Of a stretch of DNA of 64,000 nt, positions 7,859 through 16,136 are shown one piece after another (within the stretch, counting starts at the first letter, position 1; each line of letters starts with the position of its first letter). The notes beneath the pieces were generated by a model. It did not search any database and had not been told where the DNA came from. It saw only the letters and a program-made list of their open reading frames with translations. This stretch comes from Campylobacter canadensis (GTDB lineage Bacteria > Campylobacterota > Campylobacteria > Campylobacterales > Campylobacteraceae): assembly GCF_013177655.1 (NCBI RefSeq), contig NZ_CP035946.1:434001-498000 (forward strand). Direction: 5' to 3'. The position numbers and the translations under genes were made by a program.

Positions 7859-9304
7859 TTAAATTATCTCTTCATTAAAACAAATTCCAAAACTTTTTGG
7901 CTTTGATAATTTTTTAATAGCGTCAATTATAATAAAATTATTTGTACTTTTTTGTATATGTAAAGTTTTTTGTTTGTAAATAAATTCACATTTTTCATCA
8001 TTAATACTTAAAATTTTAGCAAGAGCTAAAATATAATTTAGCCAAGCGATTGTATTTTCATCTGGAAGTAATTCTTTTAGTTTTAAATTATTAAAATTAA
8101 ATTTTTTTCCTTTTAATTCTAAAATTGTTGAAACAATGGCTTTTTCTTCGTGCCAAACACAAAAATTTAAAGCACTTAAGGCAAAATAAGCTGAATGCTT
8201 GTGCTTTGAGTAATAAGATAAGCGGTTTCCTGCTGCATCAATTTTTGCCGCATAAATTAATAGTTTTTTGTATTTTTCATCTAAATAATTGATTTCTTTT
8301 AATTGCTCAAACAATTTAGAGCAATTGTTGGCTAAAGTATTTTTTGAATTTTGTAAAAATCTATCTTGGATTGATTTTAAGCTAGGATTAAAATTTGCTG
8401 CAAAGCCTTTATGCCTTGCAAATAAATCTTTTAAAAATACTCCTTCTCTAACTCCAGCACCGCTAGTAATTATTTGTTTTGCATTTATTTTTTTAGCAAT
8501 TTTTAAGAAAACTAAAGCACCTATTTTTATTGTATCGTGCCTTTCTTTTTTTATTCCTAAGGACGATAGGTCGTTATTATTTGCATTGATTATTTTTTGA
8601 ATAAAATCTATTTCATTATTTAATTTGTAGCTAAAAGAATGCACTTGGTTTAAGCAATAATTATTTTTTTCCATAATAGCATTTGAGATTGCCCTTAAGC
8701 TACCGCCAATTGTAATTAAAGTAGGACTGTTAAAGTCGTTTGGTAGGGTTGAAAGCACATAATCTACATAATTTTCAAGTTTTGAAACTTTGTCTTTATA
8801 GCTATCTTTTAATCTTACCGTTCCAATATCTAAAGAAAATGTTTTTATAATTTTATTTTCAGCAATTAAGCAAAGTTCAGCCGAGCCACCGCCTATATCA
8901 AGAGCTAGTGCGTTTTGAATTTTTGGTAATAAATTAATAGCTCCAAAACCGCTTAAATAGGCTTCTTCTTCTCCACTGATAATTTTTATATTAAGCTTGA
9001 TCTTGTCTTTAATAAGCTTTAAAAACTCATTTTTATTACTAGCACTTCTTATTGCTGATGTGCCTATACATTTTATTTTTTTGCATTTATAACTTTTTGC
9101 TTGAGTATAAAAATGCTCTAAAATTTGTGCTGCTTTTTGCATTTGTTTGTTTGAAATTGCTAAGTTTTCATCCATACCTTGAGCTAAGCGAAATTTAACC
9201 TTTTGTTCGTTTAAAATAAAAAAAGCAAATCTTGATGTTTTTTCATAAATTGCCATTCTAATGCCGTTAGAACCAAGGTCAATGATTGCTGTTCTTGTTG
9301 CCAT
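7859..9304 (-). CDS. Ppx/GppA-family phosphatase (exopolyphosphatase / pppGpp hydrolase)
   Basis: A 481-residue cytoplasmic protein of the ASKHA fold. The N-terminal phosphate-1 motif IDLGSNGIRMAIYE is at residues 8-21. The phosphate-2 motif LDIGGGSAELCLI lies near residue 140, and an SGAGVREGVF segment near 280 ends the catalytic half. The C-terminal half is an HD-like helical domain. Family members remove terminal phosphate from polyphosphate or convert pppGpp to ppGpp; sequence alone does not separate the two. It sits between the kinase gene (14 bp) and dcuA (18 bp). In C. jejuni a homologue is, as I recall, near the HP1043-type regulator as well. Confidence 0.88.
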   Translation of the reverse strand: MATRTAIIDLGSNGIRMAIYEKTSRFAFFILNEQKVKFRLAQGMDENLAISNKQMQKAAQILEHFYTQAKSYKCKKIKCIGTSAIRSASNKNEFLKLIKDKIKLNIKIISGEEEAYLSGFGAINLLPKIQNALALDIGGGSAELCLIAENKIIKTFSLDIGTVRLKDSYKDKVSKLENYVDYVLSTLPNDFNSPTLITIGGSLRAISNAIMEKNNYCLNQVHSFSYKLNNEIDFIQKIINANNNDLSSLGIKKERHDTIKIGALVFLKIAKKINAKQIITSGAGVREGVFLKDLFARHKGFAANFNPSLKSIQDRFLQNSKNTLANNCSKLFEQLKEINYLDEKYKKLLIYAAKIDAAGNRLSYYSKHKHSAYFALSALNFCVWHEEKAIVSTILELKGKKFNFNNLKLKELLPDENTIAWLNYILALAKILSINDEKCEFIYKQKTLHIQKSTNNFIIIDAIKKLSKPKSFGICFNEEII

Positions 9305-9318
9305 ATAATACCTTTTAC

Positions 9319-10533
9319 CTATTTTACATTCATTATTAATTTTGCGATAGCACCTTTGCTATCTTTTCTATTTTCTAAAGAAATTTTTGCTTTTAAAGCG
9401 GTTGCTGCTTGTTTGCTTAAGAATAAACCTAAGCCTACTCCATCTTTTTTGCCATATCTTTTAAAAGGTGCAAAATAATCGTTATTTTCATCAACCCCAT
9501 CGCCGTTATCTAAAACTTCTAAAATAAATTGTTTATCTTCAACATAAGTATTTAAGTAAATTGTAGAATTTGCAGGTGAAAATTTAAAGGCATTTTGTAT
9601 AAAATTTGATAAAATTTGTATAAAAAGGGTGCTTTGAATTTTCATATTTAATGAGCTAAGCTCGTGTTTGCATTGCAGTTTTTGCCCATTTTTAATACCT
9701 AATAAGGCATAGTTTTTGCATTCTTTTTCTATTAATTTAATAATATCAAGCTCTTTGCTTTCTTCAAATTGAGCGCCTTCTTGTCTGCCTATTTTTAGTA
9801 CGCTAGAAATTATATTATTCATATTATTTACACTATTATTTGTTTGATTTATAGTGTCTTTATAATATTGTATATCCCTATCTTTCATAAGAGTAACATC
9901 ATTTTTTGTTTTAATTACTGCTAATGGGGTTTTTAATTCGTGTGCTATTCCTATGAATAATTCTTTTTGAGTTAGATTATAATTTTGTATTCTTTTTACA
10001 AGATGGTTTATATTAATTATTAGTTCTTTTAGCTCATAAGGATATTCTTTTTGTTCTAAAAGATTTGATACATTATCATCAAATTTTGAAATCTTTAAAC
10101 TTAAGTGATGAAGATAGGTTGCAAAAATCTTTGATATAAAAAAAGAATAAAAAATTATAAGACTAAGCGCACATAAACCTAAAGCAACAAAGGATAAAAA
10201 TATAGTATTTAAAAAGTTATAAACTTGAGTTATATCTTCTTTTGCAATAATGTATTTTTCTTTATAAGGATAGATTATGTTTATTATTTTTTTATCTTTT
10301 TCTTCTGTGAAAGTAAAAGAAATTTTATTAATATTTTCATCTAAATCAACCAATTTAGCATTATTGTTTTGAATTAAAAGCTCTATTTTTTGTATTAGTC
10401 TTTCTTGTTCATTTTGCAATATGTTTATCTTTATGATTTGATATGCAATTATTGAAAAAACTACAATTAGTATCCCGACAGTAGATACTAATTGTAAAAA
10501 GAATTTACTTCTTATGCTTTTTTTGGAAAGCAA
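9319..10533 (-). CDS. Sensor histidine kinase paired with an HP1043-type regulator
   Basis: A 404-residue membrane kinase: transmembrane helices at about 13-34 and 108-134, a short periplasmic domain between them, a HAMP-like linker, the H box IGIAHELKTPLAVIKTKN with phospho-acceptor His198, and a HATPase domain with N box (ILSNFIQNAFKFSP) and G boxes (LDNGDGVDE, KDGVGLGLFLSK). All catalytic motifs are intact. It overlaps the regulator gene by 22 bp, so the two are translationally coupled. The kinase resembles CprS-type kinases in general layout, but I cannot assign the signal. In C. jejuni and H. pylori the homologous regulator is described as an orphan, which makes this partner notable. Confidence 0.9.
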   Translation of the reverse strand: MLSKKSIRSKFFLQLVSTVGILIVVFSIIAYQIIKINILQNEQERLIQKIELLIQNNNAKLVDLDENINKISFTFTEEKDKKIINIIYPYKEKYIIAKEDITQVYNFLNTIFLSFVALGLCALSLIIFYSFFISKIFATYLHHLSLKISKFDDNVSNLLEQKEYPYELKELIININHLVKRIQNYNLTQKELFIGIAHELKTPLAVIKTKNDVTLMKDRDIQYYKDTINQTNNSVNNMNNIISSVLKIGRQEGAQFEESKELDIIKLIEKECKNYALLGIKNGQKLQCKHELSSLNMKIQSTLFIQILSNFIQNAFKFSPANSTIYLNTYVEDKQFILEVLDNGDGVDENNDYFAPFKRYGKKDGVGLGLFLSKQAATALKAKISLENRKDSKGAIAKLIMNVK

Positions 10534-11183
10534 AATCTATAACCTCTACGTCTGATTGTTTCAATTGTATTGATATTTAGTGGTTTGTCTAATTTTTGTC
10601 TTATTTGATTTATTGCTACTTCAATTACATTTGGAGTAACAAGTTCAGGCTCTTCCCAAATTGCATCTAATAACTGCTCTTTTGATACTATCTGGTCAAT
10701 ATGTCTTGCTAAATGCGTTAAAACCTCAAAAGGCTTTCCTTTTAATTCTAATTCTTTGTTTTTATAAACAATTTTTTCTTCATCAGGGTCTATTTCTAAA
10801 TCACCAATTTTGATTATATTGTTGTTGCCAAATCTAAGTCTAGCACCAATTCTTGCTAATAAGATATCAAAATCAAAAGGCTTTTTAATATAATCATCAG
10901 CACCCATTTTTAAAGCTTTAATTTCACTTTCTTTATCGTCTTTTGCTGAAAGTATTATAATGCTTGCTTTGTTATTTCTTTGCTTTAATACATTGATTAA
11001 ATCAACTCCATCACCATCAGGTAACATCCAATCAGCTAAAACTAAATCATAGTTTCTAATTCCAATTAAGTATTCAGCATCGCTAAAGCTTTCTGAACAA
11101 TCCACCTGATAACCATATTCCATAAGCCCTTCATTTAGGGTTTTATTGAGAGAAATTTCATCTTCAACTACTAGAATTCTCAT
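10512..11183 (-). CDS. OmpR-family response regulator of the HP1043/HsrA (Cj0355c) type
   Basis: A 223-residue two-domain regulator. The receiver has the acidic pair E7-D8, the phospho-acceptor Asp51 in LVLADWMLPDGDG, a switch Ser in IILSAKDD and Lys103 in IKKPFDF, so it looks phosphorylatable. The winged-helix domain contains ELKGKPFEVLTHLARH, EQLLDAIWEEPELVTPNV and the recognition segment IEVAINQIRQKLDKPL, ending RRRGYRFCFPK. This domain is nearly identical, from memory, to H. pylori HP1043 (HsrA), an essential regulator of growth and oxidative-stress genes whose receiver has lost canonical residues. CprR-type regulators are an alternative. Confidence 0.88.
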   Translation of the reverse strand: MRILVVEDEISLNKTLNEGLMEYGYQVDCSESFSDAEYLIGIRNYDLVLADWMLPDGDGVDLINVLKQRNNKASIIILSAKDDKESEIKALKMGADDYIKKPFDFDILLARIGARLRFGNNNIIKIGDLEIDPDEEKIVYKNKELELKGKPFEVLTHLARHIDQIVSKEQLLDAIWEEPELVTPNVIEVAINQIRQKLDKPLNINTIETIRRRGYRFCFPKKA

Positions 11184-11257
11184 TGCTTTATCCTTAAACT
11201 AAAATTAAGTTAATATTATCACACTTTAAGCAAATATTCAACTAACTTAAAAAATTT

Positions 11258-11575
11258 TTAATATTTTTCCTTAAAAAAAACGCTAACCTTTGTGTTTTTA
11301 ATTATTTGCAGCTTTGTGATTTGTATTTTAATTTTTTTTATATGTTGAAATTTTTCTTTTAAATAAGCAATTAATTTTTTTATTGCTTCTTCAAGAGTAT
11401 AAAATTTAGATTTTTTTATAAATTTTTTTGCTTTTTTACATAATTTTGCGTAGTCTAAAAATTCATTGGAGCTTGCTTTGATTTTTAGACATATTTTTTG
11501 TTTTGTATGCCTTTCAAAGTCAAGCAAACCAATTATACATTTAAACTTAGTTTTTATCTTTATATTACTTTGCAT
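11258..11575 (-). CDS. folB: Dihydroneopterin aldolase FolB
   Basis: A 105-residue protein, slightly shorter than the usual 115-125. IIGLLDFERHTKQKICLKI matches the FolB signature containing the catalytic Glu (E in DFER). YTLEEAIKKLIAYLKEKF matches the helix before the substrate loop, and KIKIQITKLQII holds the conserved Lys. FolB cleaves 7,8-dihydroneopterin to 6-hydroxymethyl-dihydropterin and glycolaldehyde in folate synthesis. The gene overlaps the end of plsY by 16 bp, an arrangement I also recall from C. jejuni. Unusually Lys-rich (about one quarter of residues). Confidence 0.8.
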   Translation of the reverse strand: MQSNIKIKTKFKCIIGLLDFERHTKQKICLKIKASSNEFLDYAKLCKKAKKFIKKSKFYTLEEAIKKLIAYLKEKFQHIKKIKIQITKLQIIKNTKVSVFFKEKY

Positions 11576-12204
11576 TCGTCTTTTTTAATAAGTCTTATAA
11601 TATTTGGAATATGTTGGTAAAACACAATAAAAAGTATTATATATAAAGGTGCATGTGAGCCAATTTCAGTTTGTGTATATAAAAATTCAGCACTAAAAAC
11701 ACCTATGCTAAAGCCAATTAATGATGCTAAGCTAGATATTTTAAAGACCTTTCCTATTATAAGCCAGCAAAATAAACCTATTAAAACAGAATAAGGGATT
11801 AATAAAAGCAAAGAACCAGCACCGCAAGCAACACCTTTTCCACCATTAAATTTTAAAAAAGCACTATAACAATGCCCAAATACAAGCATAATCGCCATTG
11901 CCCAGTAAATATTTGCAGGAACAGCTAGTAATTTAGCAACTAAAATACAAAGCGTACCTTTTAATAAATCACTTAACATAGTTGCAATGGCAAGTTTTTT
12001 AGCTAATTTAGGATTATTTTGTTTTACAACTCTTAAGACATTTGTAGCACCAATGCTTTTGCTACCTTCTTTTGTAATATCAACCCTAGCAAATATTTTT
12101 GCGTAAATAAGACCAAAAGGTATAGAACCTATTAAATAAGCTGCAAGCAAACAAAGTAAGTTGCTTTTTGTAAAAATATCAATTATAAAAGTTAAAAACG
12201 GCAT
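11560..12204 (-). CDS. plsY: Acyl-phosphate:glycerol-3-phosphate acyltransferase PlsY
   Basis: A 214-residue integral membrane enzyme with about five hydrophobic helices. The three family motifs are visible: GSIPFGLIYAK near residue 26, GSKSIGATNVLRV near 52 and VFGHCYSAFLKFNGGKGVAC near 107. PlsY transfers an acyl group from acyl-phosphate to glycerol-3-phosphate, the first committed step of phospholipid synthesis. It lies 4 bp after the PilZ gene and overlaps folB, forming a tight minus-strand cluster. Confidence 0.93.
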   Translation of the reverse strand: MPFLTFIIDIFTKSNLLCLLAAYLIGSIPFGLIYAKIFARVDITKEGSKSIGATNVLRVVKQNNPKLAKKLAIATMLSDLLKGTLCILVAKLLAVPANIYWAMAIMLVFGHCYSAFLKFNGGKGVACGAGSLLLLIPYSVLIGLFCWLIIGKVFKISSLASLIGFSIGVFSAEFLYTQTEIGSHAPLYIILFIVFYQHIPNIIRLIKKDECKVI

Positions 12205-12207
12205 TTG

Positions 12208-13323
12208 TTAATCTCTTTTGTAAAGTGATAATTTGTCTTTTAATTCTCTTAAGGTTTCTTGTTCTCTTAGAGTTGCAAATTCTTGAATTTTACTTGCATC
12301 AGCTTGGTTTGGCAATATTTCAAGACAGTATCTAAAAGCATTTTGATAAACAATTAAAACAACTAATTTAAAATTAAGTTTTAGTTCAACACTTTCATTT
12401 GTGCTTGGCATATGCAATACAATTTGTGAGCTTAAAATATCTCCATTTTTAAAACCAATATCTTCATTTGATACAACACCAATACCGCCTTCAGAAATAT
12501 CAAATAATTTACCATTAACCACTCTTCCATCTTCGTGTTTTAAAGCAATTTTTGTAAATTCATTTGGATGAACTCTTGGATATTTTCTTTTTAAAGCGTG
12601 CATAAATGGTTGGGTTTCAAAAGAATTTAAAGTAACTTCGCATTTTACAAAATCAGTTGCTACTATGTTTGCTTTTATATTTTTTTGTAGATATTGATTT
12701 GCGATTATATAAGCATTACCTTCTTCTTTCATAGAAAGTATTTGCATTAAATCTAATTTGACTGTAACTTGATTATCTTCTATTTTTATAATATCTCCAA
12801 ATGTTCTTACAGGAACACCATCAAATAGGTTTAAAAATTCTAATTTTTCGCCAATTTGCTCTATTTTTTTAAAGGTATCAATAAAGTTTTCGTGAATAAA
12901 AAAGCCACTATTGCTATTTGCTGAAAATACATTTATTGAGCTAGGAGTTTGTGTTTTATTGTAATGAATGTTGCAAAAAATCCCTGCATATCTTTCTATT
13001 GCAAATGATAAATAAGCACCGTATTTAAAATCAAGATTTTTTTGCATTAAATATTTATTAAAATCAATCTGTGCAACAATTAAAGATTCAAAAAAAGTAG
13101 CCTTATTAAAATCTTTGTGTTTAATTATTTCTTTTGCTTTTTGTGTATCAAAATCTTTAGTAAGTAGCATATTATATAATTCTTCATATACTTCTATTGC
13201 ATCATTATCTAAGAATACTCCTGAACATCTACAAGTATCTTCAATATTTGTTAAAAACTTTTTAGAATATTTTTCAAAATAATCAATATGATTTACTAAT
13301 TCTTCTCTTCCTGTAAAACTCAT
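12208..13323 (-). CDS. PilZ-domain protein
   Basis: A 371-residue soluble protein. Residues 1-240 are a helical region of no family I recognise. From about 245 there is a PilZ domain with both c-di-GMP-binding motifs intact: RKYPR (RxxxR) and DISEGG (DxSxxG, about 30 residues later), followed by a beta strand ending FRYCLEILP. This predicts binding of cyclic di-GMP, the usual PilZ ligand. Start chosen at ATG 13323, preceded by AAAGGAT. First gene of the run PilZ-plsY-folB on the minus strand, divergent from rplU. Confidence 0.8.
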   Translation of the reverse strand: MSFTGREELVNHIDYFEKYSKKFLTNIEDTCRCSGVFLDNDAIEVYEELYNMLLTKDFDTQKAKEIIKHKDFNKATFFESLIVAQIDFNKYLMQKNLDFKYGAYLSFAIERYAGIFCNIHYNKTQTPSSINVFSANSNSGFFIHENFIDTFKKIEQIGEKLEFLNLFDGVPVRTFGDIIKIEDNQVTVKLDLMQILSMKEEGNAYIIANQYLQKNIKANIVATDFVKCEVTLNSFETQPFMHALKRKYPRVHPNEFTKIALKHEDGRVVNGKLFDISEGGIGVVSNEDIGFKNGDILSSQIVLHMPSTNESVELKLNFKLVVLIVYQNAFRYCLEILPNQADASKIQEFATLREQETLRELKDKLSLYKRD

Positions 13324-13422
13324 AACAAAATCCTTTAAAAATAATTTAAGTTTGTTTATTATAGCAAAAAAAGTTTTTTTTATTTTTAATTTTTTTTTAA
13401 ATTTTAATTAAAGTTATTTAGA

Positions 13423-13428
13423 TATGAT
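13423..13428 (+). promoter_or_regulatory. Probable sigma-70 -10 element of rplU-rpmA
   Basis: TATGAT at 13423-13428 lies downstream of strongly T-rich periodic sequence (13375-13420), the usual form of Campylobacter housekeeping promoters, which lack a clear -35 box. It is 83 bp upstream of the rplU start and would produce the structured leader at 13443-13484. Confidence 0.5.
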
Positions 13429-13442
13429 TTTTGCTTTTTTAA

Positions 13443-13484
13443 CTCATCTAAGCTTTTTAAACATTTTTCAATGTGCTTAATGAG
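13443..13484 (+). promoter_or_regulatory. Structured 5' leader of rplU
   Basis: The leader can fold into a two-tier hairpin. The outer stem pairs CTCAT 13443-13447 with ATGAG 13480-13484 and TAAGC 13449-13453 with GCTTA 13475-13479, leaving one bulged C. The inner stem pairs ACATT 13461-13465 with AATGT 13470-13474 round a TTTC loop. It stands 26 bp before the rplU start. A role as a ribosomal-protein autoregulatory leader is inference. Confidence 0.45.
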
Positions 13485-13510
13485 AACACTTTAAATAAAA
13501 GGATTAGATT

Positions 13511-13819
13511 ATGTATGCTATTTTTAAACATAGTGGCAAGCAGTATAAAGTAAGTGTTGGCGATATTTTAAAATTAGATCGCTTTAGTGCTCAAGCAAAG
13601 AGTACAGTAGAAGTAAATGAGGTTTTAGCAGTATGTGATAAGGAATTAAAAGTTGGTAGTCCTTATGTTGCTAATGCTAAAGTTGTTTTAGAAGTAATTA
13701 ATGATGGTAAAGATAAAAAGGTAATTATCTTTAAAAAAAGACGCAGAAAAGATTCTAAATTAAAGCGTGGTTTTAGAAGACAATTTACACGCGTAGTAGT
13801 AAAAGATATCAAAGCTTAA
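13511..13819 (+). CDS. rplU: 50S ribosomal protein L21
   Basis: A 102-residue protein beginning [18 protein letters not shown], the classic L21 start, and containing [22 protein letters not shown], the basic rRNA-binding loop followed by the usual end. L21 binds 23S rRNA in the large subunit. Start at ATG 13511 behind AAAAGGAT. First gene of rplU-rpmA, with 10 bp before rpmA. Confidence 0.98.
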   Translation: MYAIFKHSGKQYKVSVGDILKLDRFSAQAKSTVEVNEVLAVCDKELKVGSPYVANAKVVLEVINDGKDKKVIIFKKRRRKDSKLKRGFRRQFTRVVVKDIKA

Positions 13820-13829
13820 GGAGTAAATA

Positions 13830-14084
13830 ATGGCACACAAAAAAGGTCAAGGTTCAACACAGAATAATAGAGATTCTATAGGAAGACGCCTAGGCGTTAA
13901 AAAATTCGGTGGGGAGTTCGTTAGAGCAGGTAATATCATAATCCGCCAAAGAGGAACTGCTACTCACGCAGGTAATAATGTTGGTATTGGTAAAGACCAC
14001 ACTATTTTTGCTTTAATTGATGGTTTTGTAAAATTTGAAAGAAAAGATAAAAATAGAAAAAAAGTTTCTGTTTATCCTGCATAA
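13830..14084 (+). CDS. rpmA: 50S ribosomal protein L27
   Basis: An 84-residue protein starting [16 protein letters not shown], with [20 protein letters not shown] and the C-terminal DGFVKFERK, all diagnostic of L27, which reaches the peptidyl transferase centre. As expected outside the Firmicutes it has no N-terminal extension to be cleaved. Start behind AAGGAG. The transcript is closed by the hairpin at 14090-14108. Confidence 0.98.
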   Translation: MAHKKGQGSTQNNRDSIGRRLGVKKFGGEFVRAGNIIIRQRGTATHAGNNVGIGKDHTIFALIDGFVKFERKDKNRKKVSVYPA

Positions 14085-14089
14085 TTTTT

Positions 14090-14108
14090 AGAGCCAATTT
14101 TTGGCTCT
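14090..14108 (+). terminator. Intrinsic terminator of rplU-rpmA
   Basis: A perfect 8-bp stem (AGAGCCAA 14090-14097, TTGGCTCT 14101-14108) with a 3-base loop, followed by TTATTCTT, six bases after the rpmA stop. obgE, 83 bp further on, is therefore likely to have its own promoter. Confidence 0.8.
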
Positions 14109-14191
14109 TTATTCTTAAATCCTTTTTTAGATTTTCACTTTTTATTTTAATATTAAAGTTATAATTTACTTAAAAAATACAAGGTAACGCA

Positions 14192-15220
14192 ATGTTTGTA
14201 GATAATGTAAAAATAAAATTAAGTTCTGGTAATGGTGGCGCTGGTGCTAAATCTTTTCGCCGTGAAAAACATGTTCCACTTGGTGGTCCTGATGGTGGAG
14301 ATGGTGGTAATGGCGGAGATGTAGTTATTGTTTGCGATAATAATTTACATACTTTAGCACATTTTAAAGGTAAAAATCATTTAAAAGCACAAAATGGTGC
14401 AGGTGGAGAAGGTAGAAATAAAAATGGAAAAAAAGGAGAAGATTTAGAATTAAAAGTACCAATTGGAACTTTAGTAATTAATGTTGAAAATAACGAAGTT
14501 TTATGTGATTTTACTCATATTGGTCAAAAAGAAGTTTTACTAAAGGGCGGTAAGGGAGGTCTTGGAAATAGACATTTTAAAAATTCAATCAATCAAGCAC
14601 CAACCTACGCTCAACCTGGTATTAAAGGTGAGAGTTTAGAAGTAAAATTAGAATTAAAATTAATAGCTGATGTAGGTTTAGTAGGTTTTCCTAATGTTGG
14701 TAAATCAACTTTAATTAGTGTAGTTTCAAATGCAAAACCAGAAATAGCAAACTATGAATTTACAACTTTAACTCCTAAACTTGGTTTGGTTGATGTTGAT
14801 GAGTTTAATTCTTTTGTAATGGCTGATATTCCTGGTATTATTGAAGGAGCAAGTGATGGAAAAGGCTTGGGGCTTGAGTTTTTAAAGCATATTGAAAGAA
14901 CAAGTTTTTTACTTTTTGTGCTTGATCCAATAAGAGAATTAAGTTTAAAAGAGCAATTTATTATATTAAGAAAAGAGCTTGAAAAATTCTCAGTTGAGTT
15001 ATTTAAGCGTAATTATGCAATTATGATTTCTAAAAGCGATAGCGTAAATTTAGGCGATGATTTTGCAGAGCAAATGGCAACAAATATAAAAGATTTAAAA
15101 GATTTTTTAAAAGATATTAAAGACAAAGAGAGTTTTTTAATTGAAGTTTCAAGTCTTGAAAAAAAAGGTTTAAAAGAGTTAAAATTTAAACTTTTAGAAG
15201 AAATTAAAAAAATAAGGTAA
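14192..15220 (+). CDS. obgE: GTPase Obg/CgtA
   Basis: A 342-residue protein. The Gly-rich Obg fold occupies residues 1-157 ([29 protein letters not shown]). The G domain starts at about 160 with G1 [10 protein letters not shown]3 DIPGIIEGA and G4-like SKSD. Obg couples ribosome maturation with the GTP/ppGpp state. The C-terminal OCT domain of some homologues is absent, as is common. It follows rplU-rpmA as in most bacteria. Confidence 0.96.
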   Translation: MFVDNVKIKLSSGNGGAGAKSFRREKHVPLGGPDGGDGGNGGDVVIVCDNNLHTLAHFKGKNHLKAQNGAGGEGRNKNGKKGEDLELKVPIGTLVINVENNEVLCDFTHIGQKEVLLKGGKGGLGNRHFKNSINQAPTYAQPGIKGESLEVKLELKLIADVGLVGFPNVGKSTLISVVSNAKPEIANYEFTTLTPKLGLVDVDEFNSFVMADIPGIIEGASDGKGLGLEFLKHIERTSFLLFVLDPIRELSLKEQFIILRKELEKFSVELFKRNYAIMISKSDSVNLGDDFAEQMATNIKDLKDFLKDIKDKESFLIEVSSLEKKGLKELKFKLLEEIKKIR

Positions 15221-15243
15221 ATGTAATAAATTTGGATAAAAAG

Positions 15244-15672
15244 ATGAATTCTAGCTTATTTTTAATGGGGCGTATAAAGGAATTAGCAAACGAGATGATT
15301 TTAGAAGAAATATCTAAAAGAGTGGAGTTTGATTTATCCTTTTCTCATGCGGATATTTTAAATTTGCTTTTTACAAATAAAGAATTTTGCATGGTTGAGA
15401 TTGCGCAAAAAATTCATAGAAGTAAGGCTACGGTTAGCGTTTTAATAGATAAGCTTGAAAGTAATGGATATATTTTAAAAAGACAAAGTTCTAGCGATAA
15501 TAGAATGTATTTAATAAGAGCAAGTGAAAAAACTATAAAATTAAAAAAACATTTTGAAGAAGTTTCTAAAACAGTTTTTGCTAAGCTTTTTGCTGATTTT
15601 TCAAAAGCTCAGGAATTAATGATAGAAGAATTACTTGAAAAAATGTTAAATAATATTTCTAACAATAAGTAG
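15244..15672 (+). CDS. MarR-family transcriptional regulator
   Basis: About 142 residues with a MarR winged helix: MVEIAQKIHRSKATVSVLIDKLESNGYILKR is the helix-turn-helix and recognition helix, SSSDNRMYLI is the wing, and flanking helices form the dimer interface. An in-frame TTG at 15232 is possible, but ATG 15244 is better placed behind GGA (15234-15236), whereas the AAGG before the TTG is 14 bases away. The ligand is unknown. The gene is 23 bp after obgE and precedes a cupin gene whose upstream region has a matching inverted repeat, suggesting local control. Confidence 0.88.
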   Translation: MNSSLFLMGRIKELANEMILEEISKRVEFDLSFSHADILNLLFTNKEFCMVEIAQKIHRSKATVSVLIDKLESNGYILKRQSSSDNRMYLIRASEKTIKLKKHFEEVSKTVFAKLFADFSKAQELMIEELLEKMLNNISNNK

Positions 15673-15694
15673 CTTTATTTATTTTTTTATTCTA

Positions 15695-15718
15695 AAATAG
15701 TTTTATATCTAACTATTT
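15695..15718 (+). promoter_or_regulatory. Candidate MarR operator upstream of the cupin gene
   Basis: A perfect inverted repeat AAATAGTT (15695-15702) and AACTATTT (15711-15718) with an 8-base spacer. It covers -10-like sequences (TAAAAT 15693-15698 and TATATC in the spacer) and ends 12 bp before the cupin start. Size and symmetry fit a MarR dimer site. That the adjacent MarR protein binds here is inference. Confidence 0.5.
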
Positions 15719-15730
15719 AAAGGAGAAAAA

Positions 15731-16087
15731 ATGAATTATCAAATTAAAAGTATGGGTGATTTTGCTTCAATTAAAAGAGCAGATTTAAAAGAGCAATTAG
15801 GCTTTACTTCCTGTGAAATAAGTATAAATACTTTAGAGGCTAATAGTAGCGTTCCCTTTGTTCATCATCACAAAGAAAACGAAGAAGTTTATCTTATCCT
15901 AGATGGAGAAGGTAAAATAAAGTTAGATAATGAACTAATTAATATTAAAAAAGGAGATGTTTTAAGACTTGCTCCTAGCGTAAAAAGACAAATTTTTGCT
16001 ACAAGTAAATTAAATTATATTTGTATTCAAGCAAAAGAAAATTCTTTACAAAATTATACTTTTACAGATGGAGTTGTAGAAGAATAA
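15731..16087 (+). CDS. Small cupin-domain protein
   Basis: A 118-residue single cupin barrel. Motif 1 includes VHHHKENEEVYLILDGEG (two or three metal-ligand His plus Glu), and motif 2 is near LRLAPSVKRQIFA, where the usual His is replaced by Arg or Lys. Such proteins bind small molecules or a metal ion; the substrate cannot be told. The start lies behind AAAGGAG. A MarR gene precedes it and a candidate MarR operator lies in the 58-bp gap, so it is likely an inducible gene answering to that regulator. Confidence 0.8.
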   Translation: MNYQIKSMGDFASIKRADLKEQLGFTSCEISINTLEANSSVPFVHHHKENEEVYLILDGEGKIKLDNELINIKKGDVLRLAPSVKRQIFATSKLNYICIQAKENSLQNYTFTDGVVEE

Positions 16088-16095
16088 ATTTTTTT

Positions 16096-16130
16096 AAATC
16101 TTATAAATATGAAAGATATTTATAAGATTT
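16096..16130. terminator. Bidirectional terminator between cupin gene and citF
   Basis: A perfect 15-bp stem (16096-16110 and 16116-16130) with loop GAAAG. T5 precedes it and a T-run (TTT at 16131) continues from the 3' arm on the plus strand; on the minus strand the arm ends AAATTT with A/T sequence. It lies between two convergent genes and can serve both. Confidence 0.75.
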
Positions 16131-16136
16131 TTTAAA

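Noticed and set aside
15232-15243. TTG start for the MarR gene
   Set aside because: The nearest AAGG is 14 bases upstream of the TTG, while ATG 15244 has GGA at normal spacing.
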